Notes under the pieces: model-generated
Database searches by the model: none
The model's input: the letters and a program-made list of their open reading frames with translations, nothing else
What the model was told of the DNA's origin: nothing
Program-made: the position numbers and the translations under genes
From: Nakamurella leprariae
Lineage (GTDB): Bacteria > Actinomycetota > Actinomycetes > Mycobacteriales > Nakamurellaceae
DNA: 64,000 bases
NCBI RefSeq assembly: GCF_016918035.1
Contig: NZ_JAERWK010000025.1
Location: forward strand, 124,001-188,000
Direction of reading: 5' to 3'
Shown: positions 45,772-53,856 of the stretch, in pieces
Numbering within the stretch: the stretch's first letter is position 1
Layout: every line of letters begins with the position of its first letter

Positions 45772-46020
45772 ATGCCCGGGTCACTGCAGGACCAACAGCT
45801 CATCCGCGAGCTGATCGAGCGATGGGTCGCCGCCATCCGGTCGGACGATCTCGAGGGCGTCGAGCAGGACCCGGACCTGCGGCTCCGGGTCACCGTTGGT
45901 CTGGTCAAGCGGGACGGGCGTGGGTGGTCGTCCATGAGCACCACTCGTTCCTGGACCTGTTGAACGAGTACCGGCGGGGCAGCCACCCCGGGGCAGTGCG
46001 GCGCGCGGCCGACCAGGCTG
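45772..46020 (+). pseudogene. SnoaL-like (NTF2-fold) gene remnant
   Basis: The first 30 codons from ATG 45772 read MPGSLQDQQLIRELIERWVA then AIRSDDLEGV, the normal N-terminus of SnoaL/DUF4440-type proteins. They then jump straight to LRLRVTVGLVKRDGRG, which belongs to the last strands. The expected continuation WVVVHEHHSF is in a different frame, after 45920. So about 60-70 central residues are deleted and a frameshift follows. No intact copy is seen nearby. Confidence 0.7.
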
Positions 46021-46090
46021 CGGGTCGTCGTTCTCTAGGCTCGGGCGGTCCCGGGTCGGCCGGGGCCAACCGAACTCAGAGGAGCGAGGA

Positions 46091-47383
46091 GTGGACGACG
46101 TGTCCGATCCAGCGCCGCCGTCGAGTCCGGTGGTCGCCGGTGCGGTCCTGGAGATCCGTGCGGCCACCGTGGCCACCGCCACCGTGTTCGCCGCCTCCGG
46201 GTTCGCCTTCGCCAGCTGGGCGTCCCGCATCGCGCAGGTCCGGGACCAGCTGTCGTTGAGCTCGTCCGCCCTCGGACTGGTGTTGCTGGCCATCGCCGCA
46301 GGCTCGATCGTCTCGCTGCCGTCAGCCGGCCCCATCGTGGCCCGGTTCGGCTCCCGCCGGGTCGTCGCCGCGATGTCCCTGCTGCTGGCCGCCGGCCTGG
46401 TGGTGGCCGCCTTCGGGGCGGAGGTGAGCGTCGTGGCGGTGGTCGCCGGGCTGGTGCTGCTCGGCTTCGGCAACGGCGCCTGGGACGTGGCCATGAACGT
46501 CCAGGGTGCCGTCGTGGAACGACTCTCCGGACGCTCCATCATGTCCCGCTTCCACGCGGCCTTCAGTGTGGGCACCGTGGGCGGTGCCCTGGTGGGGGCC
46601 GGCCTGGTGGCGCTGGCAGTCCCGGTGTGGCTGCACCTGGTGGTGGTGGCCGGCCTGGTCGCGGTGGTGGTGCCGATGGCCACCCGCCGATTCGTGCCCG
46701 ACACGGCCGCTGATCCCGACGGTGCTCCGGATGACACAGCCGCGGGTCGACAGATTGCGGCCCGGTTCTCGGTGCTGCAGGCCTGGCGGGAACCGCGGAC
46801 GCTGCTCATCGGTGTGCTGGTGCTGTGTTTCGCGTTCGCCGAGGGCGTCGGCAACGACTGGATCAGCGTCGCGCTCATCGACGGCTACGGCGCCCCGGCC
46901 GCGATCGGCACGCTGGTGTTCGCCCTCTTCCTGGCGGCCATGACCGCCGGCCGCTGGTTCGGACCCGCCTGGCTCGACCGGTGGGGGCGGGTGGCGGTGC
47001 TGCGGGTGCTGTCGCTCGTCGGCATCGCCGGAGTCGTGGTGTTCGTCTTCGCCCCGTCCCCGGTGCTGGCCGCCGTCGGCGGTCTGCTGTGGGGCTTCGG
47101 CACGTCCCTCGGGTTCCCGGTCGGGATGAGCGCCGCTGCGGACGACCCGCTGCGCGCGGCCACCCGGGTCAGCGTGGTCGCCTCGATCGGCTACTGCGCC
47201 TTCCTGGCCGGGCCGCCGCTCATCGGCTTCCTCGGCCACGAGTGGGGCGTGCTGCGGGCCACCGTGGTGGTCGCCGTCCTGCTGGGGGTGGCCGTGCTGG
47301 TCAGCCCGGCCACCCGTCCCGCCGGGGCCGTCAGCGGGCGTGCGGGGCACTCGGCAGCAGGGCCATCTCGCGGGCGGTCTTGA
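46091..47383 (+). CDS. MFS transporter (YbjJ-like)
   Basis: A 12-helix carrier of 430 aa. Seen: [24 protein letters not shown], the conserved [17 protein letters not shown] motif (here [18 protein letters not shown]), [44 protein letters not shown], which is typical of the YbjJ-type subgroup, and [21 protein letters not shown] 46091 follows AGAGGAGCGAGGA. Its 3' end overlaps the convergent rpsR paralogue by 53 bp, so the two transcripts would be antisense there. Confidence 0.88.
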   Translation: MDDVSDPAPPSSPVVAGAVLEIRAATVATATVFAASGFAFASWASRIAQVRDQLSLSSSALGLVLLAIAAGSIVSLPSAGPIVARFGSRRVVAAMSLLLAAGLVVAAFGAEVSVVAVVAGLVLLGFGNGAWDVAMNVQGAVVERLSGRSIMSRFHAAFSVGTVGGALVGAGLVALAVPVWLHLVVVAGLVAVVVPMATRRFVPDTAADPDGAPDDTAAGRQIAARFSVLQAWREPRTLLIGVLVLCFAFAEGVGNDWISVALIDGYGAPAAIGTLVFALFLAAMTAGRWFGPAWLDRWGRVAVLRVLSLVGIAGVVVFVFAPSPVLAAVGGLLWGFGTSLGFPVGMSAAADDPLRAATRVSVVASIGYCAFLAGPPLIGFLGHEWGVLRATVVVAVLLGVAVLVSPATRPAGAVSGRAGHSAAGPSRGRS

Positions 47384-47588
47384 TCGCTGCGGCCACTTGC
47401 CGCTGCTGCTGACCGGTGAGTCCGGTGACCCGGCGCGAGCGGATCTTGCCGCGGTCGGAGATGAAGCGGCGCAGCAGCGCCACGTCCTTGTAGTCGACCG
47501 TGGTGAGGCCCAGTTCGATCAGCGGGTTGGACCGGCGCTTGGGCCGCCGCGCGGCAACACCGGACTCGGCCCGGGACCGGCCGGCCAT
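47331..47588 (-). CDS. rpsR: 30S ribosomal protein S18, zinc-free paralogue
   Basis: An 85-residue S18: [64 protein letters not shown]. It has no cysteine, so it is the C-minus type lacking the N-terminal Zn-ribbon pair of the housekeeping actinobacterial S18. Such copies replace zinc-binding ribosomal proteins under zinc starvation. The ATG overlaps the rpmG stop (ATGA). The pair is transcribed away from the Zur-like site at 47773. Its end overlaps the convergent MFS gene. Confidence 0.93.
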   Translation of the reverse strand: MAGRSRAESGVAARRPKRRSNPLIELGLTTVDYKDVALLRRFISDRGKIRSRRVTGLTGQQQRQVAAAIKTAREMALLPSAPHAR

Positions 47589-47752
47589 CAGCGCTCCTCG
47601 CGGAAGTCGACGTGCGCCCGCGCGATCGGGTCGAACTTGCGCAGCACCAGGCGGTCCGGGTCGTTCCGCCGGTTCTTGCGGGTGACGTAGGTGTGACCGG
47701 TGCCGGCCGTCGAGCGCAGCTTGACGATGGGTCGGACGTCGTTGCGTGCCAC
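47588..47752 (-). CDS. rpmG: 50S ribosomal protein L33, zinc-free paralogue
   Basis: A 54-residue L33: [41 protein letters not shown], ending DFREER. It contains no Cys; the Zn-binding form has two CxxC pairs. GTG 47752 gives the standard length and an 'MARNDVRP' N-terminus. It is the first gene of the minus-strand rpmG-rpsR pair, 21 bp from the Zur-like site. Confidence 0.93.
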   Translation of the reverse strand: MARNDVRPIVKLRSTAGTGHTYVTRKNRRNDPDRLVLRKFDPIARAHVDFREER

Positions 47753-47772
47753 AGGTGATCCCTCCGGATGGA

Positions 47773-47787
47773 TGCGAATGATTCTCA
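47773..47787. promoter_or_regulatory. Zur-like operator 1
   Basis: TGCGAATGATTCTCA fits the actinobacterial Zur pattern TGAnAATnATTnTCA at 11 of 12 fixed positions (C for A at position 3). It sits between rpmG-rpsR and rpmF-rpmB-rpsN-rpmJ-COG0523, so one site could control both zinc-free ribosomal operons. The local sequence is unusually AT-rich (ATTCTCAATACTGTAA), as expected for overlapping promoters. Confidence 0.82.
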
Positions 47788-47880
47788 ATACTGTAACCTC
47801 GCTCGTCGCGGCGGGATTCCCCGGCCGGTCGATGGAGAGGTGAGTGGCGTGCACACAGCAGGCGAAGGGGTGAGGCACTG

Positions 47881-48042
47881 ATGGCGGTCCCGAAGCGCCG
47901 GATGTCGCGATCGCGGACCCGATCGCGACGGTCCCAGTGGAAGGCCACCGCGCCGGACCTGGTCGAGATCGTCGTCGAGGGCCGGCGGCAGCTGGTCCCC
48001 CGACGTCTGGTGAAGTACGCGCACCGCGTGGGAGGTCTGTAG
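47881..48042 (+). CDS. rpmF: 50S ribosomal protein L32, zinc-free paralogue
   Basis: This small gene is easy to miss: 53 residues, starting [20 protein letters not shown], the unmistakable L32 N-terminus. The C-terminal half ([20 protein letters not shown], then [12 protein letters not shown]) lacks the four Cys of the L32 zinc ribbon. It begins the plus-strand zinc-free ribosomal operon and is followed without a gap by rpmB. Replacement of Zn-L32 would release ribosome-bound zinc. Confidence 0.9.
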   Translation: MAVPKRRMSRSRTRSRRSQWKATAPDLVEIVVEGRRQLVPRRLVKYAHRVGGL

Positions 48043-48279
48043 ATGTCGGCCACGTGCCAGGTCACCGGAGCCCGGCCCGGATTCGGGAAGTCGGTGTCGC
48101 ACTCGCACCGGCGGACGAACCGCCGGTTCGATCCGAACATCCAGCACAAGCGGTACTTCGTGCCGTCGCTCGGCCGCACCGTGCGGCTCACCGTCTCGGC
48201 CAAGGGCATGAAGGTGATCGACGCCCGGGGTATCGACGCCGTCGTCGCCGACCTCCTGCGTCGCGGGGAGCGTCTCTGA
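48043..48279 (+). CDS. rpmB: 50S ribosomal protein L28, zinc-free paralogue
   Basis: A 78-residue L28: [59 protein letters not shown]. Only one Cys remains (residue 5) of the Zn-binding set, making it a C-minus copy. The start codon directly abuts the rpmF stop, and the stop overlaps the rpsN ATG. It belongs to the Zur-type operon. Confidence 0.93.
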   Translation: MSATCQVTGARPGFGKSVSHSHRRTNRRFDPNIQHKRYFVPSLGRTVRLTVSAKGMKVIDARGIDAVVADLLRRGERL

Positions 48280-48581
48280 TGGCCAAGACGTCGAAGATCG
48301 TCAAGAACCAGCAGCGACAGCAGACGGTGGCCCGGTACGCGACCCGGCGCGCCGAACTCAAGGCCGCGACCCGCACCGCGGCCACCCCGGAGGAACGCGC
48401 GGCGGCCCAGCTGGCCCTGCAGCGTCTGCCCCGGGATGCGTCGCCGACCCGCGTCCGCCGGCGCGACGTAGCCGATGGCCGGCCGCGGGGGCATCTGCGC
48501 GCCTTCGGGCTGTCCCGCATCCGGTTCCGCGAGATGGCCCACGCCGGAGAGCTTCCCGGCATCCGCAAGTCGAGTTGGTGA
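48279..48581 (+). CDS. rpsN: 30S ribosomal protein S14, zinc-free paralogue
   Basis: A 100-residue S14 of the long form: [81 protein letters not shown]. It has no Cys, whereas the short housekeeping S14 uses a CxxC...CxxC Zn site. The ATG overlaps the rpmB stop. Substitution of Zn-S14 by this form is a known zinc-starvation response in actinobacteria and Bacillus. Confidence 0.93.
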   Translation: MAKTSKIVKNQQRQQTVARYATRRAELKAATRTAATPEERAAAQLALQRLPRDASPTRVRRRDVADGRPRGHLRAFGLSRIRFREMAHAGELPGIRKSSW

Positions 48582-48592
48582 GGAGCAGTCGC

Positions 48593-48715
48593 ATGAAGGT
48601 TCGCGCGTCCTTGAGGGCGTTGAAGCAGAAGGAGGGCTCGATCGTGGTCAGGCGCCACGGGAAGGTCTTCGTCATCAACAAGCGGAACCCGAAGTGGAAG
48701 GCGCGGCAGGGATGA
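48593..48715 (+). CDS. rpmJ: 50S ribosomal protein L36, zinc-free paralogue
   Basis: A 40-residue L36: [15 protein letters not shown], then [23 protein letters not shown]. The Cys/His zinc knuckle of normal L36 (CxxC...C) is gone: the KPMCEKCK-type segment is RALKQKEG here. The RBS GAGGAG lies just upstream. The stop overlaps the ATG of the COG0523-like gene, coupling them. It is too short for many gene callers. Confidence 0.9.
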   Translation: MKVRASLRALKQKEGSIVVRRHGKVFVINKRNPKWKARQG

Positions 48716-49788
48716 CCGATCGCGTCTCCGTGGTGGTGGCGGCGTCGATGGACGCGGTGCTGCGGGACATGCTCTCGTTCACCGCGGTTGCCGGCGCGCC
48801 GCGCACCGGCGTGCTGCGCCAGGACCTCGACCCGGTGGCCGGCACCCTCCGCCGGCTGATCAGTGACGCCGGCGGTGTCGTCGAGGACGTCACCCTGCCG
48901 CTCGAGCACACCTGCCTGGGCTGCGCGGTCCGGGAGGATTCGCTGCCGACCCTGGCGGCCATGGCTGCCTCGGGGCGATGGGACCGGATCATGGTGTGTC
49001 TGCCGGTGTCCGCAGCCACGCCGCCCCTGGCCCGGCCGCTGGCCGACCCGGCGGTGGCCGCCGACCTGGGTACCGAACTGATCGGCGTGGTCACCGTGGT
49101 GGACGCCGAGCGCGTGCCGGACGACCTGTTCGGGCAGGACATGCTCCGGGATCGCTCGCTGCACCTGTCCGACGACGACGGCCGCAGCGTCGGGGAGGCC
49201 CTGGCCGCCCAGTTGCGACACGTGGACCTGGTCATCACCGCCGGGACGCACGGGCAGGGTGACGTCGTGATCGAGCACGTGCGGGGCGCCGGGACGCATC
49301 GAGCCGAGCTGTACTCGCTCGACGCGACGAGATTGTTCACCCGTCGCCACGACGGCGCTCGGGCCGAGGCCCGGATCGACCCGCGGCTGACCCGCCCGAC
49401 GACTGCCCGTGACTCCGACGGCGTCTGGACCCTCGACCTGGAGAGCCCTCGACCGATGCATCCCGAACGGTTCGTCGAGGGGCTGGAGCGGCTGATGGCC
49501 GGGTCGACCTGCAGCCGCGGACGGTTCTTCCTGCCGACGCGTCCGGAACTGGCCGGGGAGTGGGAAGGGGTCGGGTCGCAGCTGAGCATCGGGGCGGCCG
49601 GGCCGTGGCAGGGGCAGCGGCCGACGACCCGGCTGGTGTTCACCGGGACGACCGACGTCCGGGCCGAGCTCACCCGGGCCTTCTCGGAGCTGCTGATGAC
49701 CGAGGTCGAGGCCGCCCGCGCCGAGCGCTGGATCGGTCAGGACGACGGGCTGGACCCGTGGCTGGGGCAGCGGCGCTTCGCGGCGTGA
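48712..49788 (+). CDS. COG0523/CobW-like protein with degenerate P-loop
   Basis: A 358-residue protein of the COG0523 group, whose members insert or chaperone zinc. Seen: [17 protein letters not shown] near residues 63-79 carrying the CxxC metal motif, [12 protein letters not shown] near 123, [11 protein letters not shown], and the C-terminal domain [17 protein letters not shown]...[13 protein letters not shown]. The expected GxxGAGKT P-loop at the N-terminus reads [14 protein letters not shown], so GTP binding in the usual way is doubtful. It may be a metallochaperone or ribosome-linked zinc handler that no longer hydrolyses GTP. It is co-transcribed with the zinc-free ribosomal genes. Confidence 0.82.
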   Translation: MTDRVSVVVAASMDAVLRDMLSFTAVAGAPRTGVLRQDLDPVAGTLRRLISDAGGVVEDVTLPLEHTCLGCAVREDSLPTLAAMAASGRWDRIMVCLPVSAATPPLARPLADPAVAADLGTELIGVVTVVDAERVPDDLFGQDMLRDRSLHLSDDDGRSVGEALAAQLRHVDLVITAGTHGQGDVVIEHVRGAGTHRAELYSLDATRLFTRRHDGARAEARIDPRLTRPTTARDSDGVWTLDLESPRPMHPERFVEGLERLMAGSTCSRGRFFLPTRPELAGEWEGVGSQLSIGAAGPWQGQRPTTRLVFTGTTDVRAELTRAFSELLMTEVEAARAERWIGQDDGLDPWLGQRRFAA

Positions 49789-49803
49789 CCATCGGGAACG
49801 GAT

Positions 49804-49837
49804 GAGCCCGGACCCCACGGAAGGTGGGTCCGGGCTC
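49804..49837. terminator. bidirectional terminator hairpin
   Basis: GAGCCCGGACCC (49804-49815) pairs with GGGTCCGGGCTC (49826-49837) around a short loop, between the convergent COG0523-like and ctpC genes. The 12-bp GC-rich stem should stop transcription from both sides. Confidence 0.8.
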
Positions 49838-49858
49838 GTCCGCGTGCCGGCTCGGTGC

Positions 49859-52171
49859 TCAGCTCGCCCGTCGGGGCAGGCGGTACCGGGTCAGCCGAGA
49901 GCTGTTGCCCACCACGGCGACCGACGACGCATTGTGCAGGATGGCCGCCATCACCGGGGACAGGGCGCCGCCGGCGCCGATGAGCAGGCCGGTGGCGTTC
50001 ACCGCGATGGACATCCCGTAGTTCTGCCGGATGACTCCGATGGCGCGCTGCGCGAGGTCGCGCAGGTCGACCAGCCGGGTGAGGTCGTCGCCGGCCAGGG
50101 CGACATCGGCGGTCTCGACGGCCACGTCGGTGCCCGAGATGCCCATGGCGATGCCGATGTCTGCCAGGGCCAGGGCCGGGGCGTCGTTGGTGCCGTCGCC
50201 GAGCATGGCCACCACGTGGCCCTCCTGTTGGAGCCGGCGGACGATGTCCTGCTTGTCCTCCGGCAGGACCTGGGCGTGCCACTCGGTGATGCCGAGTTCG
50301 GCGGCGACCGCGGCCGCGGTCTCCGGATGGTCCCCGGTGAGCATCACGATGCGCCGGACGCCGTCCCGGCGCAGTCGCTCCAGCACGGCGGGAGCCTCGG
50401 GGCGCACCGTGTCCCGCAGACTGACCAGGCCGACCAAGGCGCCGTCGACCGCCAGCAGCAGGGGCGTCTCGGCCTGACGCTGCAGCCGGGTCACCCAGCC
50501 CCGTGCCTTGGCCGAGATCCGCACCTTCTCACTGCGCAACAGCTCCGGGCTGCCCAGCAACAGGACCCGTCCGTCGGCCTGGGTGCGCATGCCCAGGCCG
50601 AGCAGCACCTCACACTCCTCGTGCGGCGGGATGACGATGTGCCGCTCCTCCGTCGAGCGGATCACCGCCTGGGCCAACGGGTGTCGTGAGTGGATCTCGG
50701 AGCTGGCCACGTAGGCCAGCACCTGCTCGGGTTCCCAGTCGGCGTGGAACGACAGCACGTTGGTCACCACCGGGCGTCCGGTGGTGACCGTCCCGGTCTT
50801 GTCCACGACCAGCGTGTCCACCTGCGCGGCTCGCTCCAGGTGCGAGCCGCCCTTGATCAGGATGCCGCGCCGGGCGCCGTTGCCGATCGCGGCACTGATC
50901 GCCGTCGGGGTGGACAACCCCACCGCGCACGGGCAGGCGACGAGCAGCATGGTCATCGCCCGGCGGACGTCCCGGGTGATCAGCAGGGTGAGCGCGGACA
51001 GGGCGAACGAGGCCGGTACGAACCGGCGGGAGAAGTTCTCGCCCACCGTCTGGATCGGCGCCTGGTCCTGCTGCGCGGTCTCGACCCGTTCGATGATGCG
51101 ACCGATCGCGGTGTCCGAGCCGACCGCCTCCGCGGCGACCACGATCCGGCCGCGGACGAGCACCGAGCCGGCGTGCACCCGGGTGCCGACACCGACGGTC
51201 ACCGGCAGGCTCTCGCCGGTGATGGCGGCCTGGTCCAGCACACCCTCGCCGGAGACGACGACGCCGTCGACCGGCAGGGCGACCTGCTCGTGCACGACGA
51301 CGCGGTCACCGATGCCGAGCTCCGCGATGAGCCGTCGCTCCTCGAGGTCGCTGCTGCCGTCCGTGCTGTCGTCCGTGCTGTCGCCCAGTTGCACCCAGAT
51401 GGTGTCGGCGCTGCCGGTCAGCAGTTCCGAGATCGCGCGCCGGGTGCGTCGCAGCGTCAGGTCCTGCAGGTACTCGCCGATGTTCAGCAGCCACAGCACG
51501 GTGAGGGCGACGACGTTCTCGCGGAGCACCAGCGAGGCGATGGTGGCGGCCGTCACCAGCGCGTCGGTCCCGGCCGTCCGTCGGCCGCGCAGCGCGGCGA
51601 CGGCGCCGCGCAGGAAGGGGTACCCGGTGAAGATGGTGACGCCGGTGGCCACCGTGCGGCTGCCCGGACCCAGCACCGGAGGCCGGCGTAGCACGAACCG
51701 ACGGCCGCCCAGCAGCACCAGTGCCAGACCGCCCACCACCAGGCGGACCACGTCGCTCCCACGGACGTCCGCGGAGCGGGGGGTCCGGGTGGCGACCGCG
51801 GTCGGCGAGATCAGGGCGGCCGTCCGGACCGCCGTCAGCACGGCGGCATCCGGGCAGCGAGCCGCCTTGCGCCAGACCAGCACCGCGCCGGTCCGCGGGA
51901 ACGCCTGCACCGCGAGCACGCCGTCGAGCGCCCCGACGGCGTCCTCCACGGCCACGGCCCGGGCGGCCGATCCGCTGATGAACGGGGTGGCCAGGCGCAG
52001 CCGGCCGGCGGCGTCGGACACCACCCGGACCTCGACCGGTCCCGGTGAGGGCTCCCCGGGGGGCGCCACGGGCACCGGTTCGGTGGCGGCTGACGTGGTG
52101 GCTCGGACGGCCGAGGCCCAGGCCCGGCGTGGCGCTCGGCGAGGGGCCGGTTCCTGGGACGCGGCAGGCAT
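49859..52171 (-). CDS. ctpC: CtpC-type P1B metal-transporting ATPase
   Basis: A 770-residue P-type ATPase whose sequence closely follows mycobacterial CtpC as I recall it: EVRVVSDAAGRLRLATPF, GTDALVTAATIASLVLRENVVALTVLWLLNIGEYLQDLTLRRTRRAI, and TGES, plus MLLVACPCAVGLSTPTAIS (CPC metal site), DKTGT phosphorylation site, HSRHPLAQAV, MLTGDHPETA and MLGDGTNDAPAL. CtpC exports Mn or Zn across the membrane. The ATG at 52171 lies one base past the stop of the PacL-like gene. A GTG at 52198 would overlap it. The pairing matches the Rv3269-ctpC pair of M. tuberculosis. Confidence 0.92.
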   Translation of the reverse strand: MPAASQEPAPRRAPRRAWASAVRATTSAATEPVPVAPPGEPSPGPVEVRVVSDAAGRLRLATPFISGSAARAVAVEDAVGALDGVLAVQAFPRTGAVLVWRKAARCPDAAVLTAVRTAALISPTAVATRTPRSADVRGSDVVRLVVGGLALVLLGGRRFVLRRPPVLGPGSRTVATGVTIFTGYPFLRGAVAALRGRRTAGTDALVTAATIASLVLRENVVALTVLWLLNIGEYLQDLTLRRTRRAISELLTGSADTIWVQLGDSTDDSTDGSSDLEERRLIAELGIGDRVVVHEQVALPVDGVVVSGEGVLDQAAITGESLPVTVGVGTRVHAGSVLVRGRIVVAAEAVGSDTAIGRIIERVETAQQDQAPIQTVGENFSRRFVPASFALSALTLLITRDVRRAMTMLLVACPCAVGLSTPTAISAAIGNGARRGILIKGGSHLERAAQVDTLVVDKTGTVTTGRPVVTNVLSFHADWEPEQVLAYVASSEIHSRHPLAQAVIRSTEERHIVIPPHEECEVLLGLGMRTQADGRVLLLGSPELLRSEKVRISAKARGWVTRLQRQAETPLLLAVDGALVGLVSLRDTVRPEAPAVLERLRRDGVRRIVMLTGDHPETAAAVAAELGITEWHAQVLPEDKQDIVRRLQQEGHVVAMLGDGTNDAPALALADIGIAMGISGTDVAVETADVALAGDDLTRLVDLRDLAQRAIGVIRQNYGMSIAVNATGLLIGAGGALSPVMAAILHNASSVAVVGNSSRLTRYRLPRRAS

Positions 52172-52172
52172 C

Positions 52173-52460
52173 TCAGTGCTGGTGGCCGTGGTGGTCACCG
52201 GCCGCCGTACCGGGTGGTGGCGCCTGCTCCCCGATCCGTTCCCGGGCCTCGGCGACGATGTCGCCCGTGGTCAGCCGGACCGATTCGGCTCCGGACTCCA
52301 GTCGGCGCTGACCGCGTAGCCCCCAGGTCGTCACGGCCACCGCGCTCCGGCGCAGCGCCGACCGGCCGGCGCCCGCCTTCACCCGATCCACCACCACGGC
52401 GCCGACGATGCCGCTGGCCAGGGCCGCGGCTGCTCGTCCGGCCAGATGTCCGATCACCAT
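52173..52460 (-). CDS. DUF1490 PacL-like metallochaperone for CtpC
   Basis: A 95-residue protein with a Gly/Ala-rich N-terminal hydrophobic helix (LAGRAAAALASGIVGAVVVDRV), a basic-amphipathic middle (RRSAVAVTTWGLRGQRRLESGAESVRLTTGDIVAEARERIGEQ) and a C-terminal metal-binding tail DHHGHQH. This is the architecture of DUF1490/PacL1 (Rv3269), a membrane-anchored chaperone that concentrates zinc for CtpC. The ATG at 52460 is clear, and the stop lies one base before the ctpC ATG. Confidence 0.88.
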   Translation of the reverse strand: MVIGHLAGRAAAALASGIVGAVVVDRVKAGAGRSALRRSAVAVTTWGLRGQRRLESGAESVRLTTGDIVAEARERIGEQAPPPGTAAGDHHGHQH

Positions 52461-52518
52461 GTCTGTGCTCCGTTCTGCTGACGTTCCGCACTTTCGAAGG
52501 TACTGACCGTGATGTCGA

Positions 52519-52770
52519 TCACCGGCTGCGCCGCCCGTACCGGCGGTGGAACCGCTCGACCCGGCCCTCGGAATCCATCACTCGGGCGGCCCCGGTCCAG
52601 AACGGGTGGGAGGCGCTGGTCACGTCGACCACGATGAGCGGGTACTCGTTGCCGTCGGACCAGGTGATGGTGGCCGTGCTGGTGGCGGTCGACCGGGTGA
52701 GGAACTCGTCGCCGGTCGACGCGTCGCGGAACACGACCGGGTGGTAGTCGGGGTGGATGCCGGGTTTCAC
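52519..52770 (-). CDS. rpmE2: 50S ribosomal protein L31 type B (zinc-free)
   Basis: An 83-residue L31 of type [72 protein letters not shown]. It has no cysteine; type A L31 carries the CxxC zinc site. GTG start at 52770. It lies downstream of the methyltransferase gene in a unit that starts at the Zur-like site 53685. The tail is shorter than in many type B L31. Confidence 0.93.
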   Translation of the reverse strand: MKPGIHPDYHPVVFRDASTGDEFLTRSTATSTATITWSDGNEYPLIVVDVTSASHPFWTGAARVMDSEGRVERFHRRYGRRSR

Positions 52771-52800
52771 GGATGTCTCCTCGAGGTGGTGATCGGATGG

Positions 52801-53604
52801 TCAGCTTCGGGACGGGACACGGCCGACGGCCAGCAGGGAGTCCAGGCAGATGTCCTGGACGCCGTGCTGCTGCAGCACCGCGGTCAGGTCGTTGCGGATG
52901 GCCTGCTGGGTCGGGACGTCGTCGGGCAGCAGACCGCGCAACGCGGTGCCGGCGACCAGGGACCAGGCCAGGTCGGGAGTCAGTGGTTGCGTGCGGTCGA
53001 CGCGGCGGATCCCGATGTCGGTGGTGTCGAGATCGGTGAGCCAGGCCCGGAACCGATCCGGGGTCGAGATCCGTTCCGCCGGTGGGGTGCTGGACGCCGG
53101 GGGGAGCGGCCGGTGTCGTCCGATGGCGGCCATCGCCAGCGGCATGAACGTACCCATCGCCTGGTCGGCCCAGGTCAGGATGGCGAATCGGCCTCCGGGT
53201 CTGAGGTGTCCCAGCAGCGTCCGGGTTCCGGCGTCCATGTCCGGGAAGAAGAAGACGCCGTAGCAGCAGACGAGTGCGTCGTACCCGCCGGACGCCGGAG
53301 CCAGGACGTCGGCCACGGTGAAGCCGATGTTGGTCAACCCGGCCGACAGCGCCTTGGCTCGCCCGAGCGCGACCAGGTTGGGGGCCAGGTCGAGGGCATC
53401 GACCGACCCGGACGGGCCGGTCAGCTCGGCAGCCGGGAGCGCTGAGCCACCGGAACCGCAGCAGGCATCGAGCACTCGGCTGCCCGGTGTCACCACCGCC
53501 TCGGCGGCGACCCGGCCCATGGGAGTCCACAGCAACCGGTCCCAGGCCTCGAAGTCGGCGTGGCCGACATGGAACGGGGTGCCGACGGTTGCGGGCGCAG
53601 TCAT
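52801..53604 (-). CDS. class I SAM-dependent methyltransferase
   Basis: A 267-residue methyltransferase. Motif I is VLDACCGSGGSALPAAEL (residues about 42-59), the acidic strand VDALDLAPNLVALGRAK, motif II ALVCCYGVFFFPDMDAGTRTLLGHLRPGGRFAILTWADQA. ATG 53604 follows GGAGG on the minus strand. It lies next to rpmE2 and behind the Zur-like site 53685, so it appears zinc-responsive. Its substrate is unknown. Small molecules rather than nucleic acids are favoured by the UbiE-like motifs. Confidence 0.85.
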   Translation of the reverse strand: MTAPATVGTPFHVGHADFEAWDRLLWTPMGRVAAEAVVTPGSRVLDACCGSGGSALPAAELTGPSGSVDALDLAPNLVALGRAKALSAGLTNIGFTVADVLAPASGGYDALVCCYGVFFFPDMDAGTRTLLGHLRPGGRFAILTWADQAMGTFMPLAMAAIGRHRPLPPASSTPPAERISTPDRFRAWLTDLDTTDIGIRRVDRTQPLTPDLAWSLVAGTALRGLLPDDVPTQQAIRNDLTAVLQQHGVQDICLDSLLAVGRVPSRS

Positions 53605-53684
53605 ACCGTCCTCCGTGGTGCTGTGGCGGTGCCGTGACCGTCCGGTGGATCGGCCCGACAGGTCGACCTCGTGATCATCGACAT

Positions 53685-53699
53685 TGCGAATCATACTCA
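53685..53699. promoter_or_regulatory. Zur-like operator 2
   Basis: TGCGAATCATACTCA fits TGAnAATnATTnTCA at 10 of 12 fixed positions and shares TGCGAAT with operator 1. It lies between the divergent methyltransferase-rpmE2 unit and the anchored-repeat transporter operon, so it would couple the zinc-free L31 and metal import. Confidence 0.78.
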
Positions 53700-53856
53700 T
53701 TACGACTACGGTCCCATCGCATCACGGGATCCCGGCGGCGAGACCTGTCTGCGCCGGTGCGATCGGCGAGACCCACTCAGCAGGAGTCACTGTCGTGCCT
53801 CACTGGTCGGCCGCCGGAGGACCCGTCTGGCCTACCGCCGTTCTCGAGGAGTCGTC

